Notes: a model not told the origin generated them from the sequence alone. A stretch of 10,502 nucleotides of DNA from JANQIV01 sp050117315 (GCA_050117315.1 JASFMY010000176.1:1-10502), one strand, 5' to 3'; shown: positions 1 through 8,232, counted from the stretch's first letter. Program-made: numbers and translations.

Positions 1-170
1 TTTTCCTCTTATTAAGTGCACATGTTTTTTCTTCAATTTATTAATTACTTTGCACTTTTTCAGGGTTTTATTCACCTATCTTATTATTTTTTAAGCTCTT
101 ATTTGCTTTTCAGCAAGCCCTAATTAAGATTATGAATAAGATTAAGATGCGCCCGTTGACCAACACATAA

Positions 171-1085
171 TTAATTATTATTCCTCATATCACGCGCATG
201 TTTATCGGCATGGTAAGAACTGCGTACCAAAGGTGCTGATTCAACTTGTTTGAATCCTAACTTCAAACCATAATCTTTGAACATTTTGAACTCATCAAGT
301 GTAACGTATCTATCAACCGGCAGATGCTGTTTTGTCGGCTGTAGGTACTGCCCGATTGTCATAATATCGCAGCCGTGCGTGTAAAGATCATTCATCAACT
401 CAAGTACTTCGTCTGTGTCTTCACCGATTCCGACCATGATTCCGCTTTTTGTACGTAACCCTTTTTCCTTGAACCATTGTATCAATTTTAAACTTCTCTT
501 ATACCTTGCCTGGGGACGAACAGCATGATACAATCTTTCCACAGTTTCCAAATTATGATTTAAAATGTGGGGAGGATTTTCCATTATTATTTCAAATGCG
601 TGTTCTTCGCCTTTGAAGTCCGGGATAAGAATTTCAACTGTTGTATCCGGCATTCGTTCATTTATTAATCTCACACATTCTTTAAATATTGATGCGCCGC
701 CGTCTTTCAATTCATCCCTGTTAACCGAAGTAATAACTACATGCCGTAAATTCAACTCTTCAACCGATTCTGCAACTCTTCTCGGTTCGTCCAAATCAAG
801 TTCATTCGGCAGTCCGACTTTTACGTTACAGAATCCGCAGCTTCGTGTGCATGTGTCGCCTAGAATCATAAATGTAGCTGTCCTGTTATTCCAGCATTCG
901 CCTAAATTAGGGCATTTGGCTTCTTCGCAGACTGTGTTCAATTTTGAGTTTCTCATTAAAGAATAAACATCTTTAAAATTCTGTCCGCTCGGTAATCTTA
1001 CTTTCAACCAATCCGGTTTTTTGCCCAGGTCTTTCTTTTTGTTTTCTACCTCTTCTTTGTACGCTTTCTGATGTTGGTTGATCAT
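171..1085 (-). CDS. lipA: Lipoyl synthase (radical SAM)
   Basis: LipA inserts two sulfur atoms at C6 and C8 of octanoyl groups already attached to lipoyl domains, completing the lipoyl cofactor; it is cytosolic. Seen in the 304-residue product: the auxiliary cluster motif CEEAKCPNLGECW (C53, C58, C64), the radical SAM motif CTRSCGFC (C79, C83, C86), and the C-terminal R288-S-S-Y motif whose serine ligates the auxiliary cluster in this family. The length is normal and all cluster ligands are present. The start at 1085 is preceded on the minus strand by an AGAGGG ribosome site a few bases upstream. It is the last gene of the minus-strand cluster, 101 bp after the E2 gene whose lipoyl domains would be its substrate. 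Identification is close to certain from the motifs; the operon link is inferred from strand and spacing. Confidence 0.97.
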   Translation of the reverse strand: MINQHQKAYKEEVENKKKDLGKKPDWLKVRLPSGQNFKDVYSLMRNSKLNTVCEEAKCPNLGECWNNRTATFMILGDTCTRSCGFCNVKVGLPNELDLDEPRRVAESVEELNLRHVVITSVNRDELKDGGASIFKECVRLINERMPDTTVEILIPDFKGEEHAFEIIMENPPHILNHNLETVERLYHAVRPQARYKRSLKLIQWFKEKGLRTKSGIMVGIGEDTDEVLELMNDLYTHGCDIMTIGQYLQPTKQHLPVDRYVTLDEFKMFKDYGLKLGFKQVESAPLVRSSYHADKHARDMRNNN

Positions 1086-1099
1086 ATGTCCCTCTTAAT

Positions 1100-1178
1100 C
1101 ATACTCTTAATCTTAATCCTAATCTTACTCTTAATCTAATCACCTAAAAACCGAGTAAGATTACAATTAAGAGCAAGA
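1100..1178. repeat. CTTAATC-type short repeats forming an imperfect palindrome
   Basis: The gap between the E2 gene and lipA is built from variants of the words CTTAATC and CTAATCTTACTC on the plus strand, followed by their reverse complement. TAATCTTACTC (1120-1130) pairs perfectly with GAGTAAGATTA (1153-1163) across a 22-nt loop, and weaker pairing continues outward. A related stretch rich in AAGATTAAGAT lies just beyond the other end of lipA (about 121-148). It could form a hairpin in the E2-lipA transcript or be a simple low-complexity intergenic repeat. No function is claimed. Confidence 0.6.
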
Positions 1179-1186
1179 GCAAAAAA

Positions 1187-2809
1187 TTAAATATTACTTA
1201 CGTCAAAATTTTCTAAAGTATCTTTAATAGACTTTAAGAATCTGCCGCCGAGCATGCCGTCTACTAATCTATGGTCGTGGCTTAACGACAGATACATCAT
1301 CGGTTTGATTGCAATTGTGTCGCTACCGTCAACCTCAATAACCACCGGCTTTTTGGTTATTGCACCAACTCCCAAAATCCCTACCTCCGGCTGGTTGATT
1401 ATCGGTGTCCCAAATAACGTTCCAAACACACCGTAATTAGTAATAGTAAATGTCCCATCCATAATGTCGTCTGGGACTAGACCTTTGTTACGCGATTTAC
1501 GGCTTAACTCGTTTATTGCTTTTGCAAGCCCGACAATATTTTTCTCGTCTGCCTTTTTTATATTTGGCACTATCAAACCGTTTGGTTCTACTGCTACTGC
1601 AAACCCTAAATTTATATTTTTCTTAACAACTATACTATCGTCGTTTATTGATGCATTAACATAGGGGAATTCTTTTAATGCTTTTATGCATGCCGATGAA
1701 ATAAACGGCATGTAAGTCAGCTTAACCCCGTTGGCATTAAAAAATGAATCTTTATTCTTTTTCACATAGTTATAAATTTTCGACATGTCGACTTCTATAA
1801 CTGCCGAAACGTGAACAGAAGTGTCCCGGCTGTTAACCATGTGTTCCATGATTCTTTTTCTAATGTTATCCATTGGAATAATTTTGGAATCCGCACCGGG
1901 CTCAAATTCTAATCCTGTGGTTTTAGGCTGCGGAATGCTTTCAGTTTTTGGAGCTTCGTAAGTTTGTACCGGGGCAGAAGAAACTGCTGACGGTGCTTTC
2001 CCGCTTTTTTTACTTTCCAGATATTTTAAAACATCTTTTTTTGTTACTCTCCCGCCTGTGCCGCTGCCTTTAATGTTTTCCAATTCATCAAATGAAATAT
2101 TTTCTTTTCTTGCTATGTTCAACACTAGTGGTGAATAAAACTTATTTGATTTAGGAAAATCTTTTTTCTCTTCCTGCTCAGTTTGCTTTTCCAGAGCTTT
2201 AGCACCAGACAATATTTCTTCAGCCGGTTCTTCTTTTTTGCTTTCTTTTGGTTTCACAATACCGCCGGTAGTTGATATCCTTGCAACAACTGTGTCAACT
2301 TCAACGGTGTCCTGTTCGCCGTGAATTATTTCCGCCAAAGTACCTTCGACCGGTGACGGTACTTCGGTGTCGACTTTATCAGTACTGATCTCAAAAATTA
2401 TTTCATCTCTCTTAACATGATCGCCAACTTGTTTATGCCATTTAATGATAGTTCCTTCCATTACGGATTCGCCCATTTTCGGCATTGGAATGTCAACCAG
2501 TTCTCCACCTACTTGAGTAGTAGAGCTTTCTTCCTTCGGCTCATGTTTAACTTCCTCACCGGCTGCTTCGCCGTTAGTTTCAATTACTGCGATCACCGAA
2601 TCAACTTCTACTGTTTCCTGCTCAAATGCTTTTATCTCAACAAGCACACCTTCTTCAGGGCTTGGTATTTCCGTATCAACTTTATCGGTACTTATTTCCA
2701 ATAAGATTTCGTCTTTCTTAACAGGTTCACCCTTTTTCTTATACCATTTCAATATTGTACCTTCATTCAAACTTTCACCCATTTGGGGCATTACTACATC
2801 AACTCTCAT
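1187..2809 (-). CDS. 2-oxoacid dehydrogenase E2 (dihydrolipoamide acyltransferase)
   Basis: E2 is the core of the complex: its lipoyl arms carry the acyl group from E1 to the catalytic site, where it passes to CoA. Domain order in the 540-residue product: lipoyl domain 1 (about 1-78, lipoyl lysine K43 in STDKVDTE), lipoyl domain 2 (about 104-180, K145 in the same motif), a charged linker, a peripheral-subunit-binding domain (about 224-265, SPLVLNIARKENI through GTGGRVTKKDV), a Pro/Ala/Thr-rich linker, and the catalytic acyltransferase domain (about 305-540) ending in SHDHRLVDG with catalytic H513 and D517. All key residues are intact. An AGAGGG ribosome site precedes the start, and the gene lies 16 bp after E1. 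The acyl specificity (acetyl or branched-chain) is not resolvable by eye, so no symbol is given. Confidence 0.95.
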   Translation of the reverse strand: MRVDVVMPQMGESLNEGTILKWYKKKGEPVKKDEILLEISTDKVDTEIPSPEEGVLVEIKAFEQETVEVDSVIAVIETNGEAAGEEVKHEPKEESSTTQVGGELVDIPMPKMGESVMEGTIIKWHKQVGDHVKRDEIIFEISTDKVDTEVPSPVEGTLAEIIHGEQDTVEVDTVVARISTTGGIVKPKESKKEEPAEEILSGAKALEKQTEQEEKKDFPKSNKFYSPLVLNIARKENISFDELENIKGSGTGGRVTKKDVLKYLESKKSGKAPSAVSSAPVQTYEAPKTESIPQPKTTGLEFEPGADSKIIPMDNIRKRIMEHMVNSRDTSVHVSAVIEVDMSKIYNYVKKNKDSFFNANGVKLTYMPFISSACIKALKEFPYVNASINDDSIVVKKNINLGFAVAVEPNGLIVPNIKKADEKNIVGLAKAINELSRKSRNKGLVPDDIMDGTFTITNYGVFGTLFGTPIINQPEVGILGVGAITKKPVVIEVDGSDTIAIKPMMYLSLSHDHRLVDGMLGGRFLKSIKDTLENFDVSNI

Positions 2810-2825
2810 CTATATCTTCCCTCTT

Positions 2826-4922
2826 TTAATATTCCAATATAGTTTTTAGTTGAGAATAAATTTTATCACGGTTCGGCAGTATTTCTTTTTCAAATAACGG
2901 GTGGAATGCAATCGGCGTATCCATTGCCCCGATTCTTTTAACCGGCCCGTCAAGATATTCAAAACAATTGTCGGAAATTCTTGCAGCAATCTCCGCTCCG
3001 AATCCGGCAGTTAGTGAGTCTTCATGAATTACAATTGCTTTACCGGTTTTCTTAACAGAGTTAAAAATTGTTTCCTCGTCTAAAGGATTCATTGTTCTAA
3101 TGTCTATCAACTCAATCGAATAACCTTCCTGTTCAAGTTTTTTAACTGCAAAGTTAGATTCATGCACCATCGCACCGTAAGTAACGATTGTTAAGTCTTC
3201 ACCTTTGGTAACAATATTTGCTTTGCCGAACTGCAACAGGTAATCCGAATCCGGTTCTGCAACAGTAGCGTGGCTTTGCCTGTAAAGCCCTTTGTGTTCC
3301 AAAAATAAAACCGGGTCATTTAAACGAAGAGCTGTTTTGAGCAGTCCTTTTGCATCCGCTGAATTTGAAGGGTAAGCAATTAACAGTCCGGGCATGTGAG
3401 AGAAAAAGCCCTCAATATTCTGACTGTGATAAAGTCCGCCGCGTATATAACCTCCCACGGCAACACGTGTAACAACAGGCGCTTCAAATAAATTGTTTGA
3501 ACGGTATCGATACATTACAAGTTCATCTCTCATCTGCATAAAAGCAGGCCAGATGTAATCGCCGAATTGAATTTCTACACAAGGCTTTAACCCGCTCAAC
3601 GCCATACCAATTGCAACTCCCATAATACTTGCTTCGGCTAGGGGTGAATTAAAAACCCTTTCTTCGCCGAACTGTGTTGACAAACCTTTGGTCGCTGAAA
3701 AGACTCCTCCTTTTTTATCGGCTACATCTTCACCAAATATATAAATCTTATCATTGCGTTCCATCTCTTCACGAAGCGCATGGTTAATGGCGTCAACCAT
3801 CACAACCGGCTTTTTACCCGGCTTTGATTTTTCATATTCAAGTTTATCTTTTTTGCCGCTTTCGTCTAAAACATACATCGAAACTGTTTTAGGATCGGGG
3901 GCAGGTTGGCTTAAAGCCCAATCTGCTGCTTCATTAACATGGTCTGTAATTTCTTTCTTAAATTCTTCATAAGCCAAGTCCGTAAGAATACCTTTTTCAA
4001 TTAACTTGTTAGAGAATAACCTGATCGGATCCTTCAACTTATCTTCGTTAATGGATTCTTTTGTTCTGTACTTATTTTGATCGTCTGAAGTTGAATGGCT
4101 GAAAAGTCTTACTGTCTGTGATTCAATCAAAGCGGGCCCCTTGCCCTGCCTTGCATATTTAAATGCGGACTGTGCAATTGCATTCATTAATAATATATCT
4201 GTGCCGTCAACTTTCTGCCTGTAAAGGTTTTCATAACCTTTCATCAATTCAACAATTGAACCGCCTTTACCGGCGTTTTGACTTTCGACCGGGACAGATA
4301 TAGCATACTTATTATTTTGAATAACAAACACTACGGGAAGCTTTTCACGCGATGCCCAATTTACCGCTTCGTGGAATTCCCCTTCGCTTGTTGTTCCTTC
4401 GCCGCTGCTGACATATACAACAGCATTGCTTCCCTTTTTGCGTGCCGCCAGTGCAGCGCCTACTGCCTGCAGAAACTGTGTTCCCGTTGGGCTTGACTGC
4501 GCAGGCACATTGAATTCTTTTGACCCCCAGTGACAGGGCATCTGCCTTCCGCCGGTCATTGGGTCATTGGCTTTAGCAAGCTGGTGAAGAAATATTTCAT
4601 CCGGTTTGATTCCGAGTGCCAGCATAAATCCCATATCCCGGTAATATGGAAAAGCCCAGTCTGTTCTGCCTTTTATCGCGAGACCGAAAGCTATCTGTGT
4701 AGCCTCATGCCCGGCAACGCCAAGATGAAAAAACGCTTTGCCTTGTTTTATTAATCTGAATATTTTTTCATCCATCTCTCTTGATAAATGCATGAGACGG
4801 AGAATATTCATTAGCTCCTTTTTTGTCAACCCGCCGAACGAGTCTATTTTGCCGGTTGGAGCTTTGCCGTTTTTTTTATCTTCCGTAATTATTGTTTCTT
4901 CTATTTTGTTGTTTCCCGACAT
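2826..4922 (-). CDS. 2-oxoacid dehydrogenase E1, fused alpha and beta subunits
   Basis: E1 is the thiamine-diphosphate enzyme that decarboxylates a 2-oxoacid and acylates the E2 lipoyl group. The 698-residue product joins two normally separate chains. The alpha-like half (about 30-345) carries the ThDP/metal motif GEG at 174-176 with NN at 203-204, and a HSTSDD phosphorylation-loop-like segment at 276-281. The beta-like half (about 372-698) carries FGEDV (396-400), the PLAE segment with candidate catalytic E430, HSQ with H499, and a C-terminal transketolase-like domain (about 565-690, ending VKRIGAMDTPIAFHP). The joint is a short lysine-rich linker near 355-371. The ribosome site GAGGAA sits 6 nt before ATG. 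Such fusions are common in Bacteroidota and relatives. The substrate may be pyruvate or branched-chain oxoacids; the presence of E2, E3, lipA and lipB does not decide it. Confidence 0.95.
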   Translation of the reverse strand: MSGNNKIEETIITEDKKNGKAPTGKIDSFGGLTKKELMNILRLMHLSREMDEKIFRLIKQGKAFFHLGVAGHEATQIAFGLAIKGRTDWAFPYYRDMGFMLALGIKPDEIFLHQLAKANDPMTGGRQMPCHWGSKEFNVPAQSSPTGTQFLQAVGAALAARKKGSNAVVYVSSGEGTTSEGEFHEAVNWASREKLPVVFVIQNNKYAISVPVESQNAGKGGSIVELMKGYENLYRQKVDGTDILLMNAIAQSAFKYARQGKGPALIESQTVRLFSHSTSDDQNKYRTKESINEDKLKDPIRLFSNKLIEKGILTDLAYEEFKKEITDHVNEAADWALSQPAPDPKTVSMYVLDESGKKDKLEYEKSKPGKKPVVMVDAINHALREEMERNDKIYIFGEDVADKKGGVFSATKGLSTQFGEERVFNSPLAEASIMGVAIGMALSGLKPCVEIQFGDYIWPAFMQMRDELVMYRYRSNNLFEAPVVTRVAVGGYIRGGLYHSQNIEGFFSHMPGLLIAYPSNSADAKGLLKTALRLNDPVLFLEHKGLYRQSHATVAEPDSDYLLQFGKANIVTKGEDLTIVTYGAMVHESNFAVKKLEQEGYSIELIDIRTMNPLDEETIFNSVKKTGKAIVIHEDSLTAGFGAEIAARISDNCFEYLDGPVKRIGAMDTPIAFHPLFEKEILPNRDKIYSQLKTILEY

Positions 4923-4980
4923 TTACAGTTCCTCAATTTTTTTTCAGTAGACCTTCTCCCAAATTAGGTATCAATACGTT

Positions 4981-5002
4981 TTGTCATTTACAGAAATGAC
5001 AA
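4981..5002. repeat. Short perfect palindrome made of two GTCATTT ends
   Basis: TTGTCATTT (4981-4989) and AAATGACAA (4994-5002) pair perfectly over a 4-nt loop. The arms match the terminal sequence of the larger GTCATTTCGA element a few bases away, so this may be the two ends of such an element left after loss of the middle. It lies in the untranslated stretch between lipB and the E1 gene. Confidence 0.6.
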
Positions 5003-5010
5003 AGAATGCT

Positions 5011-5112
5011 TGTCATCTCGAACCCCGTTTTTTGGGGTGAGAGATCTTTCTTTTCTCCAGTTTATAAGATTTCTCACCCCGGCAAACTACACGCCGGGGA
5101 TTCGAAATGACA
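5011..5112. repeat. GTCATTTCGA-family palindromic element, copy 1
   Basis: The ends are TGTCATCTCGAA (5011-5022) and TTCGAAATGACA (5101-5112), which are inverted with one mismatch. Inside, GGGGTGAGAGATCTT (5034-5048) pairs with AAGATTTCTCACCCC (5066-5080) with one mismatch. There are also local hairpins ACCCC/GGGGT (5022-5038) and CCCCGGC/GCCGGGG (5077-5099). A second copy with the same ends and the same GAGAAATCTTT core lies at 8463-8706, which shows it is a dispersed family. It has no coding capacity, so it is a non-autonomous MITE-like or extragenic palindromic element. It sits downstream of lipB and upstream of E1, where the transcript would fold strongly. Confidence 0.8.
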
Positions 5113-5120
5113 GTTATAGA

Positions 5121-5236
5121 TTGTCATTTCAATTCACTTAGAACACAATTTCAAAGATTTAGCTCCTCTGAGCTCGCAAGCTCGGTTCCCGCCCAAAAGA
5201 CAGCGGGCAGGTTCACCCATAAACGGGTTCGACAGA
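5121..5236. repeat. Degenerate GTCATTTCGA-family copy
   Basis: It begins TTGTCATTTC and contains TTTCAAAGATTT (5149-5160), as in the 8463-8706 copy. It ends in CACCC..AAACGGGTTCGA (about 5214-5231), which is the inverted form of the TCGAACCCGTTTTTGGGGTG left end of that copy. Two local hairpins are present: GAGCT/AGCTC (5170-5183) and CCCGC/GCGGG (5188-5207). The match is partial and the borders are approximate. Together with the two neighbouring repeats it fills the 318-bp lipB-E1 gap; no gene is visible in that gap. Confidence 0.55.
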
Positions 5237-5240
5237 CTTT

Positions 5241-5954
5241 TTATTTTGCAGTAACTTTAGTTTGTAATAACTGCTTAGCTTTCACTTCTACATTCGCTGC
5301 TTCATAACTGAATTCATCAATAAAATATTTTTTTATTTTTTCTTTAACTTCATTTATAGCAACTTTTCTATCGAGTTCTTTTTCTAAAGAAGTTACTTCT
5401 TTGTCTGTTATGCCGCAAGGAATTATACCGTTAAACATTTTCAAATCAGATTGAATATTAAATGCAAAACCGTGCATTGTTACCCACTTTCTTATTTTAA
5501 TTCCTATTGCGCATATTTTTCTATTATGAAGCCACACCCCCGTATACTTTTCATTTCTGCCGCAGTTTAAACCGTATTCCCCGCAGACGTTAATAATTAC
5601 CTGCTCAAGAGATCTCAGATATTTATGAGTATCTTCAAACCAATCAGACAAGTTAATAATAGGGTATCCAACTATCTGACCCGGCCCGTGATAAGTAATA
5701 TCGCCGCCCCGGTCAATATCGTAAACCGAAATCTCTTTTTCCTCAAGCTCTTTTTGGCTGAACAGAAGATTGTTTCTGTCTGCGACTTTCCCTAAAGTAT
5801 AAGTGTGGGGATGTTCCAGTAAAATAAAACAATCATTTATCTCGTCATTGATTCTTTTCTCAAAAAGATCTTTTTGAATATCCCAAGCCATTTTATAATC
5901 AACTGTACCGAGATCATATATGTCAAGCTTTCTATATGTGAATTGCTTCGCCAT
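5241..5954 (-). CDS. lipB: Lipoyl(octanoyl) transferase
   Basis: LipB transfers octanoyl from acyl carrier protein to the lipoyl lysine of E2 and other lipoyl proteins, the step before LipA. Seen in the 237 residues: HPHTYTLGK (48-56), the signature RGGDITYHGPGQIVGYP (82-98), RKICAIG with candidate catalytic K146, HGFAFN (161-166), and PCGI with candidate catalytic C180. The catalytic Lys-Cys pair is therefore intact and the length is typical. The start lies inside the end of lpdA (23-nt overlap), with only a weak GGCAG upstream, which suggests translation coupled to lpdA. The start could lie downstream at M22, but the family N-terminus supports M1. Downstream on the same strand come the repeat block and the E1 gene. 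Confidence 0.95.
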   Translation of the reverse strand: MAKQFTYRKLDIYDLGTVDYKMAWDIQKDLFEKRINDEINDCFILLEHPHTYTLGKVADRNNLLFSQKELEEKEISVYDIDRGGDITYHGPGQIVGYPIINLSDWFEDTHKYLRSLEQVIINVCGEYGLNCGRNEKYTGVWLHNRKICAIGIKIRKWVTMHGFAFNIQSDLKMFNGIIPCGITDKEVTSLEKELDRKVAINEVKEKIKKYFIDEFSYEAANVEVKAKQLLQTKVTAK

Positions 5955-7338
5955 AAGCGTCTGCCGCTGCTTCCATTATTGATTCAGATAAAGTAGGATG
6001 CGCATGAACCGTTTTAATAATAGATTCAAACGTACCTTCCATGTGTTTCGCAATTCCTACTTCCGCTATAAGTTCCGTTGCTTCGGAACCGATAATATGT
6101 GCGCCTAAAAGCTCACCGTACTCTGCATCAAAAATCATTTTTACAAATCCTTCTCGTTCGCCTATTGCGCTTGATTTGCCGCTTGCAGAGAACGGGAACT
6201 TGCCTATCTTTAATTCATAACCTTCGGCTTTTGCCTTTTCTTCCGTTAAACCGATGCTTGCAACTTGAGGCTGGCAGTATGTACAGCCCGGTATTGATCG
6301 ATAATCAATTGGCACAACATCCAGGCCTTTTATTTTTTCAACACAATAGATAGCTTCATGTGACGCAATGTGTGCAAGCCAGGGTGGCCCGATTACATCG
6401 CCGATAGCATAAATACCTTCAACATTTGTTTGATAAGTTTCAAAGTCAACTTTAATATGATTTTTATGAAGCTCTACTCCCAGTTCTTCCAAACCAAAGC
6501 CTTCAACATTCCCGGTAACGCCGATCGCATTTAAAACTTTGTCGGCAGTTAATTCTTTTTTCTCACCGTCTTTTTCAATTGCAACTTTTACGGTACTGCC
6601 TTCAATTTCAGCTTTCTCAACCTTTGTAGAAGTATAAATTTCTATTCCCCTTTTCTTAAAGCTTGCTTCAAGCTGTTTTGAAATTTCCCTATCTTCAACA
6701 GGAACAATAGTGTCCATCATTTCTATTATTGTTACTTTGGTTCCCAGCACCGAATAAAAATAAGCAAACTCAACGCCGATAGCGCCTGCCCCGATAATAA
6801 TAAGTTCCTTGGGCTGCTCCTCTAAATTCATTGCTTCGGTGCTTGTGATTATATATTCTCTATCGACCGGTATTGAAGGAAGAGTTTTTGACCTTGCGCC
6901 GGTTGCAACAATAATTTTATCTGCCGTAACAGATTGAGTTTTTTTTCCCTCTTTGTCTAAAATCTCCAGTTCATTTTTAGAGATAAATTTCCCAAATCCC
7001 TTGATGTGATCTATTTTATTTTTCTTCATTAAAAAATCAACACCGCGTGTAATTTTCTTAGAAACATTTCTGCTTCTCTTTATTATTTTGTTAAAATCAA
7101 AACTCAAGTTGTCGTATTTGATTCCAAAATCTTTTGCATGATTCTTTATCAAGTCGTATACTTCTGCATTTTTCAGCAATGATTTTGTAGGAATACATCC
7201 CCAATTAAGACAAATTCCGCCTAAATTGTCCTTCTCAATAACAGCAGTCTTGAACCCGAGTTGAGCGGCTCTTATTGCAGCAACATAACCACCTGGCCCT
7301 CCGCCCAAAACAGCAATATCATATTTTTCAGACATCAT
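5932..7338 (-). CDS. lpdA: Dihydrolipoyl dehydrogenase (E3)
   Basis: E3 re-oxidises the dihydrolipoyl groups of E2, passing electrons through FAD and a redox disulfide to NAD+. Seen in 468 residues: the FAD-binding GGGPGG near the N-terminus (12-17), the active disulfide CLNWGC (C43, C48), the NAD-binding GAGAIGVE (183-190), the second FAD motif IYAIGDV, and the C-terminal HAHPTLSE with the catalytic H447-E452 pair. All are intact. Two ATG codons are adjacent; AAGG at 7342-7345 is 3 nt from the first and 6 nt from the second, so the true start is more likely 7335 (467 residues). The lipB start overlaps its 3' end. The 133 bp upstream (7339-7471) are very AT-rich and would hold any promoter for this cluster, but no convincing box could be picked by eye. 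Confidence 0.96.
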   Translation of the reverse strand: MMSEKYDIAVLGGGPGGYVAAIRAAQLGFKTAVIEKDNLGGICLNWGCIPTKSLLKNAEVYDLIKNHAKDFGIKYDNLSFDFNKIIKRSRNVSKKITRGVDFLMKKNKIDHIKGFGKFISKNELEILDKEGKKTQSVTADKIIVATGARSKTLPSIPVDREYIITSTEAMNLEEQPKELIIIGAGAIGVEFAYFYSVLGTKVTIIEMMDTIVPVEDREISKQLEASFKKRGIEIYTSTKVEKAEIEGSTVKVAIEKDGEKKELTADKVLNAIGVTGNVEGFGLEELGVELHKNHIKVDFETYQTNVEGIYAIGDVIGPPWLAHIASHEAIYCVEKIKGLDVVPIDYRSIPGCTYCQPQVASIGLTEEKAKAEGYELKIGKFPFSASGKSSAIGEREGFVKMIFDAEYGELLGAHIIGSEATELIAEVGIAKHMEGTFESIIKTVHAHPTLSESIMEAAADAYGEAIHI

Positions 7339-7471
7339 GTGCCTTATTAATTTTAATTAGAGAAATAATATAGTTAACAAATTGTTGATAATAAAATTCA
7401 ATTGGATACAAAGAAATTAATGGCAAAATTTAAATATGCCGCTTCGTAAGATTGTACTTAAAAATACAAAA

Positions 7472-8194
7472 TTAGGATATGTTGTCCAAAAGCATAAAAG
7501 CATTTTGTTTCAAAATCATTACTTTTTCAAGATTTTTGTCCTTGAATTTACAGTTTTTTAATATCGGACAAATGGTACAAGAAGGCTTCTTCGGTTTACA
7601 AATTTCTCTGCCCAGCCTTATTAAATTTGTATGAAATTGATGAGCAATCTTAGGAGGGAAATTTTCATTTAAATCAAAAAAAGTTTTATCGGGAGTATTT
7701 TGTTTTACGATTCCGATTCTGTTAACCGTACGGTGGACGTGCGTATCTACCGGACAAACGTTTCTGTCCATGGCAAATAACAAAACACAGCTTGCTGTTT
7801 TTACTCCCACCCCTTTATAATTTGTTAACTCTTCAATTGCAGAGCTTTCATCCATTTTCTTCAAATGACTAAGCGAAAGCTTTCCCCTTTTATCATTTAG
7901 TTCTTTTACAAAAGATTTTATAGCCTCGGACTTTTGTTTCCCCAACCCTGCTACTTTTATTACCGATTCAATAGATGTTCTACGGGCTGCTAAAATTTCT
8001 TCCCATGATTTATACTTTTCCTTTAGATTTTTATATGCCTGGTACGAATTTTTATCATTCGTATTTTGAGAAAGTATAGTGGCAATAAGCATATCAACCG
8101 GATCAGGCAGTTTTTTATTTCGCGGAGGTATACCGAATTGTTCCATTAAAAGGTTATTAACTTTTACTATTAATTCATTTTTTTCATTATTCAT
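7472..8194 (-). CDS. nth: Endonuclease III-like DNA glycosylase/AP lyase
   Basis: This is a base-excision repair enzyme that removes oxidised pyrimidines and nicks the abasic site. The 240-residue product has the helix-hairpin-helix loop YKGVGVKTAS with candidate catalytic K132, the CPVDTHVHR segment with catalytic D150, and a C-terminal [4Fe-4S] ligand set C199-x6-C206-x2-C209-x5-C215, exactly the family spacing. About 24 residues follow the cluster, a modest tail. A strong GGAGG (8205-8209) lies 10 nt before the ATG. It is on the same strand as lpdA but 133 bp away, so co-transcription is possible, not shown. A 124-bp inverted-repeat element begins 38 bp upstream of its start and may have altered its promoter region. 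An AP lyase of slightly different base preference is an alternative. Confidence 0.93.
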   Translation of the reverse strand: MNNEKNELIVKVNNLLMEQFGIPPRNKKLPDPVDMLIATILSQNTNDKNSYQAYKNLKEKYKSWEEILAARRTSIESVIKVAGLGKQKSEAIKSFVKELNDKRGKLSLSHLKKMDESSAIEELTNYKGVGVKTASCVLLFAMDRNVCPVDTHVHRTVNRIGIVKQNTPDKTFFDLNENFPPKIAHQFHTNLIRLGREICKPKKPSCTICPILKNCKFKDKNLEKVMILKQNAFMLLDNIS

Positions 8195-8232
8195 TTATCG
8201 AAATCCTCCGCTGACAAAGTGTATACTTGCTG

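Noticed and set aside
14..60. Possible intrinsic terminator: AAGTGCA (14-20) with TGCACTT (51-57), followed by Ts
   Set aside because: The stem is only 7 bp, AT-rich, and the loop is about 30 nt, too long for a credible terminator; the gene it would serve is not in the window.
565..966. A 133-codon plus-strand open frame
   Set aside because: It lies entirely antisense to lipA, whose motifs are unmistakable, and its translation is serine-rich shadow sequence with no recognisable domain.
2417..2704. Plus-strand open frame of 95 codons rich in Phe and His
   Set aside because: It is antisense to the first and second lipoyl domains of E2, and its composition is typical of a complementary-strand shadow.
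5107..5307. Plus-strand open frame crossing the repeat block into lipB
   Set aside because: It runs through palindromic repeats and antisense to the lipB 3' end, with no ribosome site and no family resemblance.
7339..7471. Promoter boxes before lpdA
   Set aside because: TTGNNN and TANNNT words occur but none at an acceptable spacing; in such AT-rich sequence any pick would be arbitrary.
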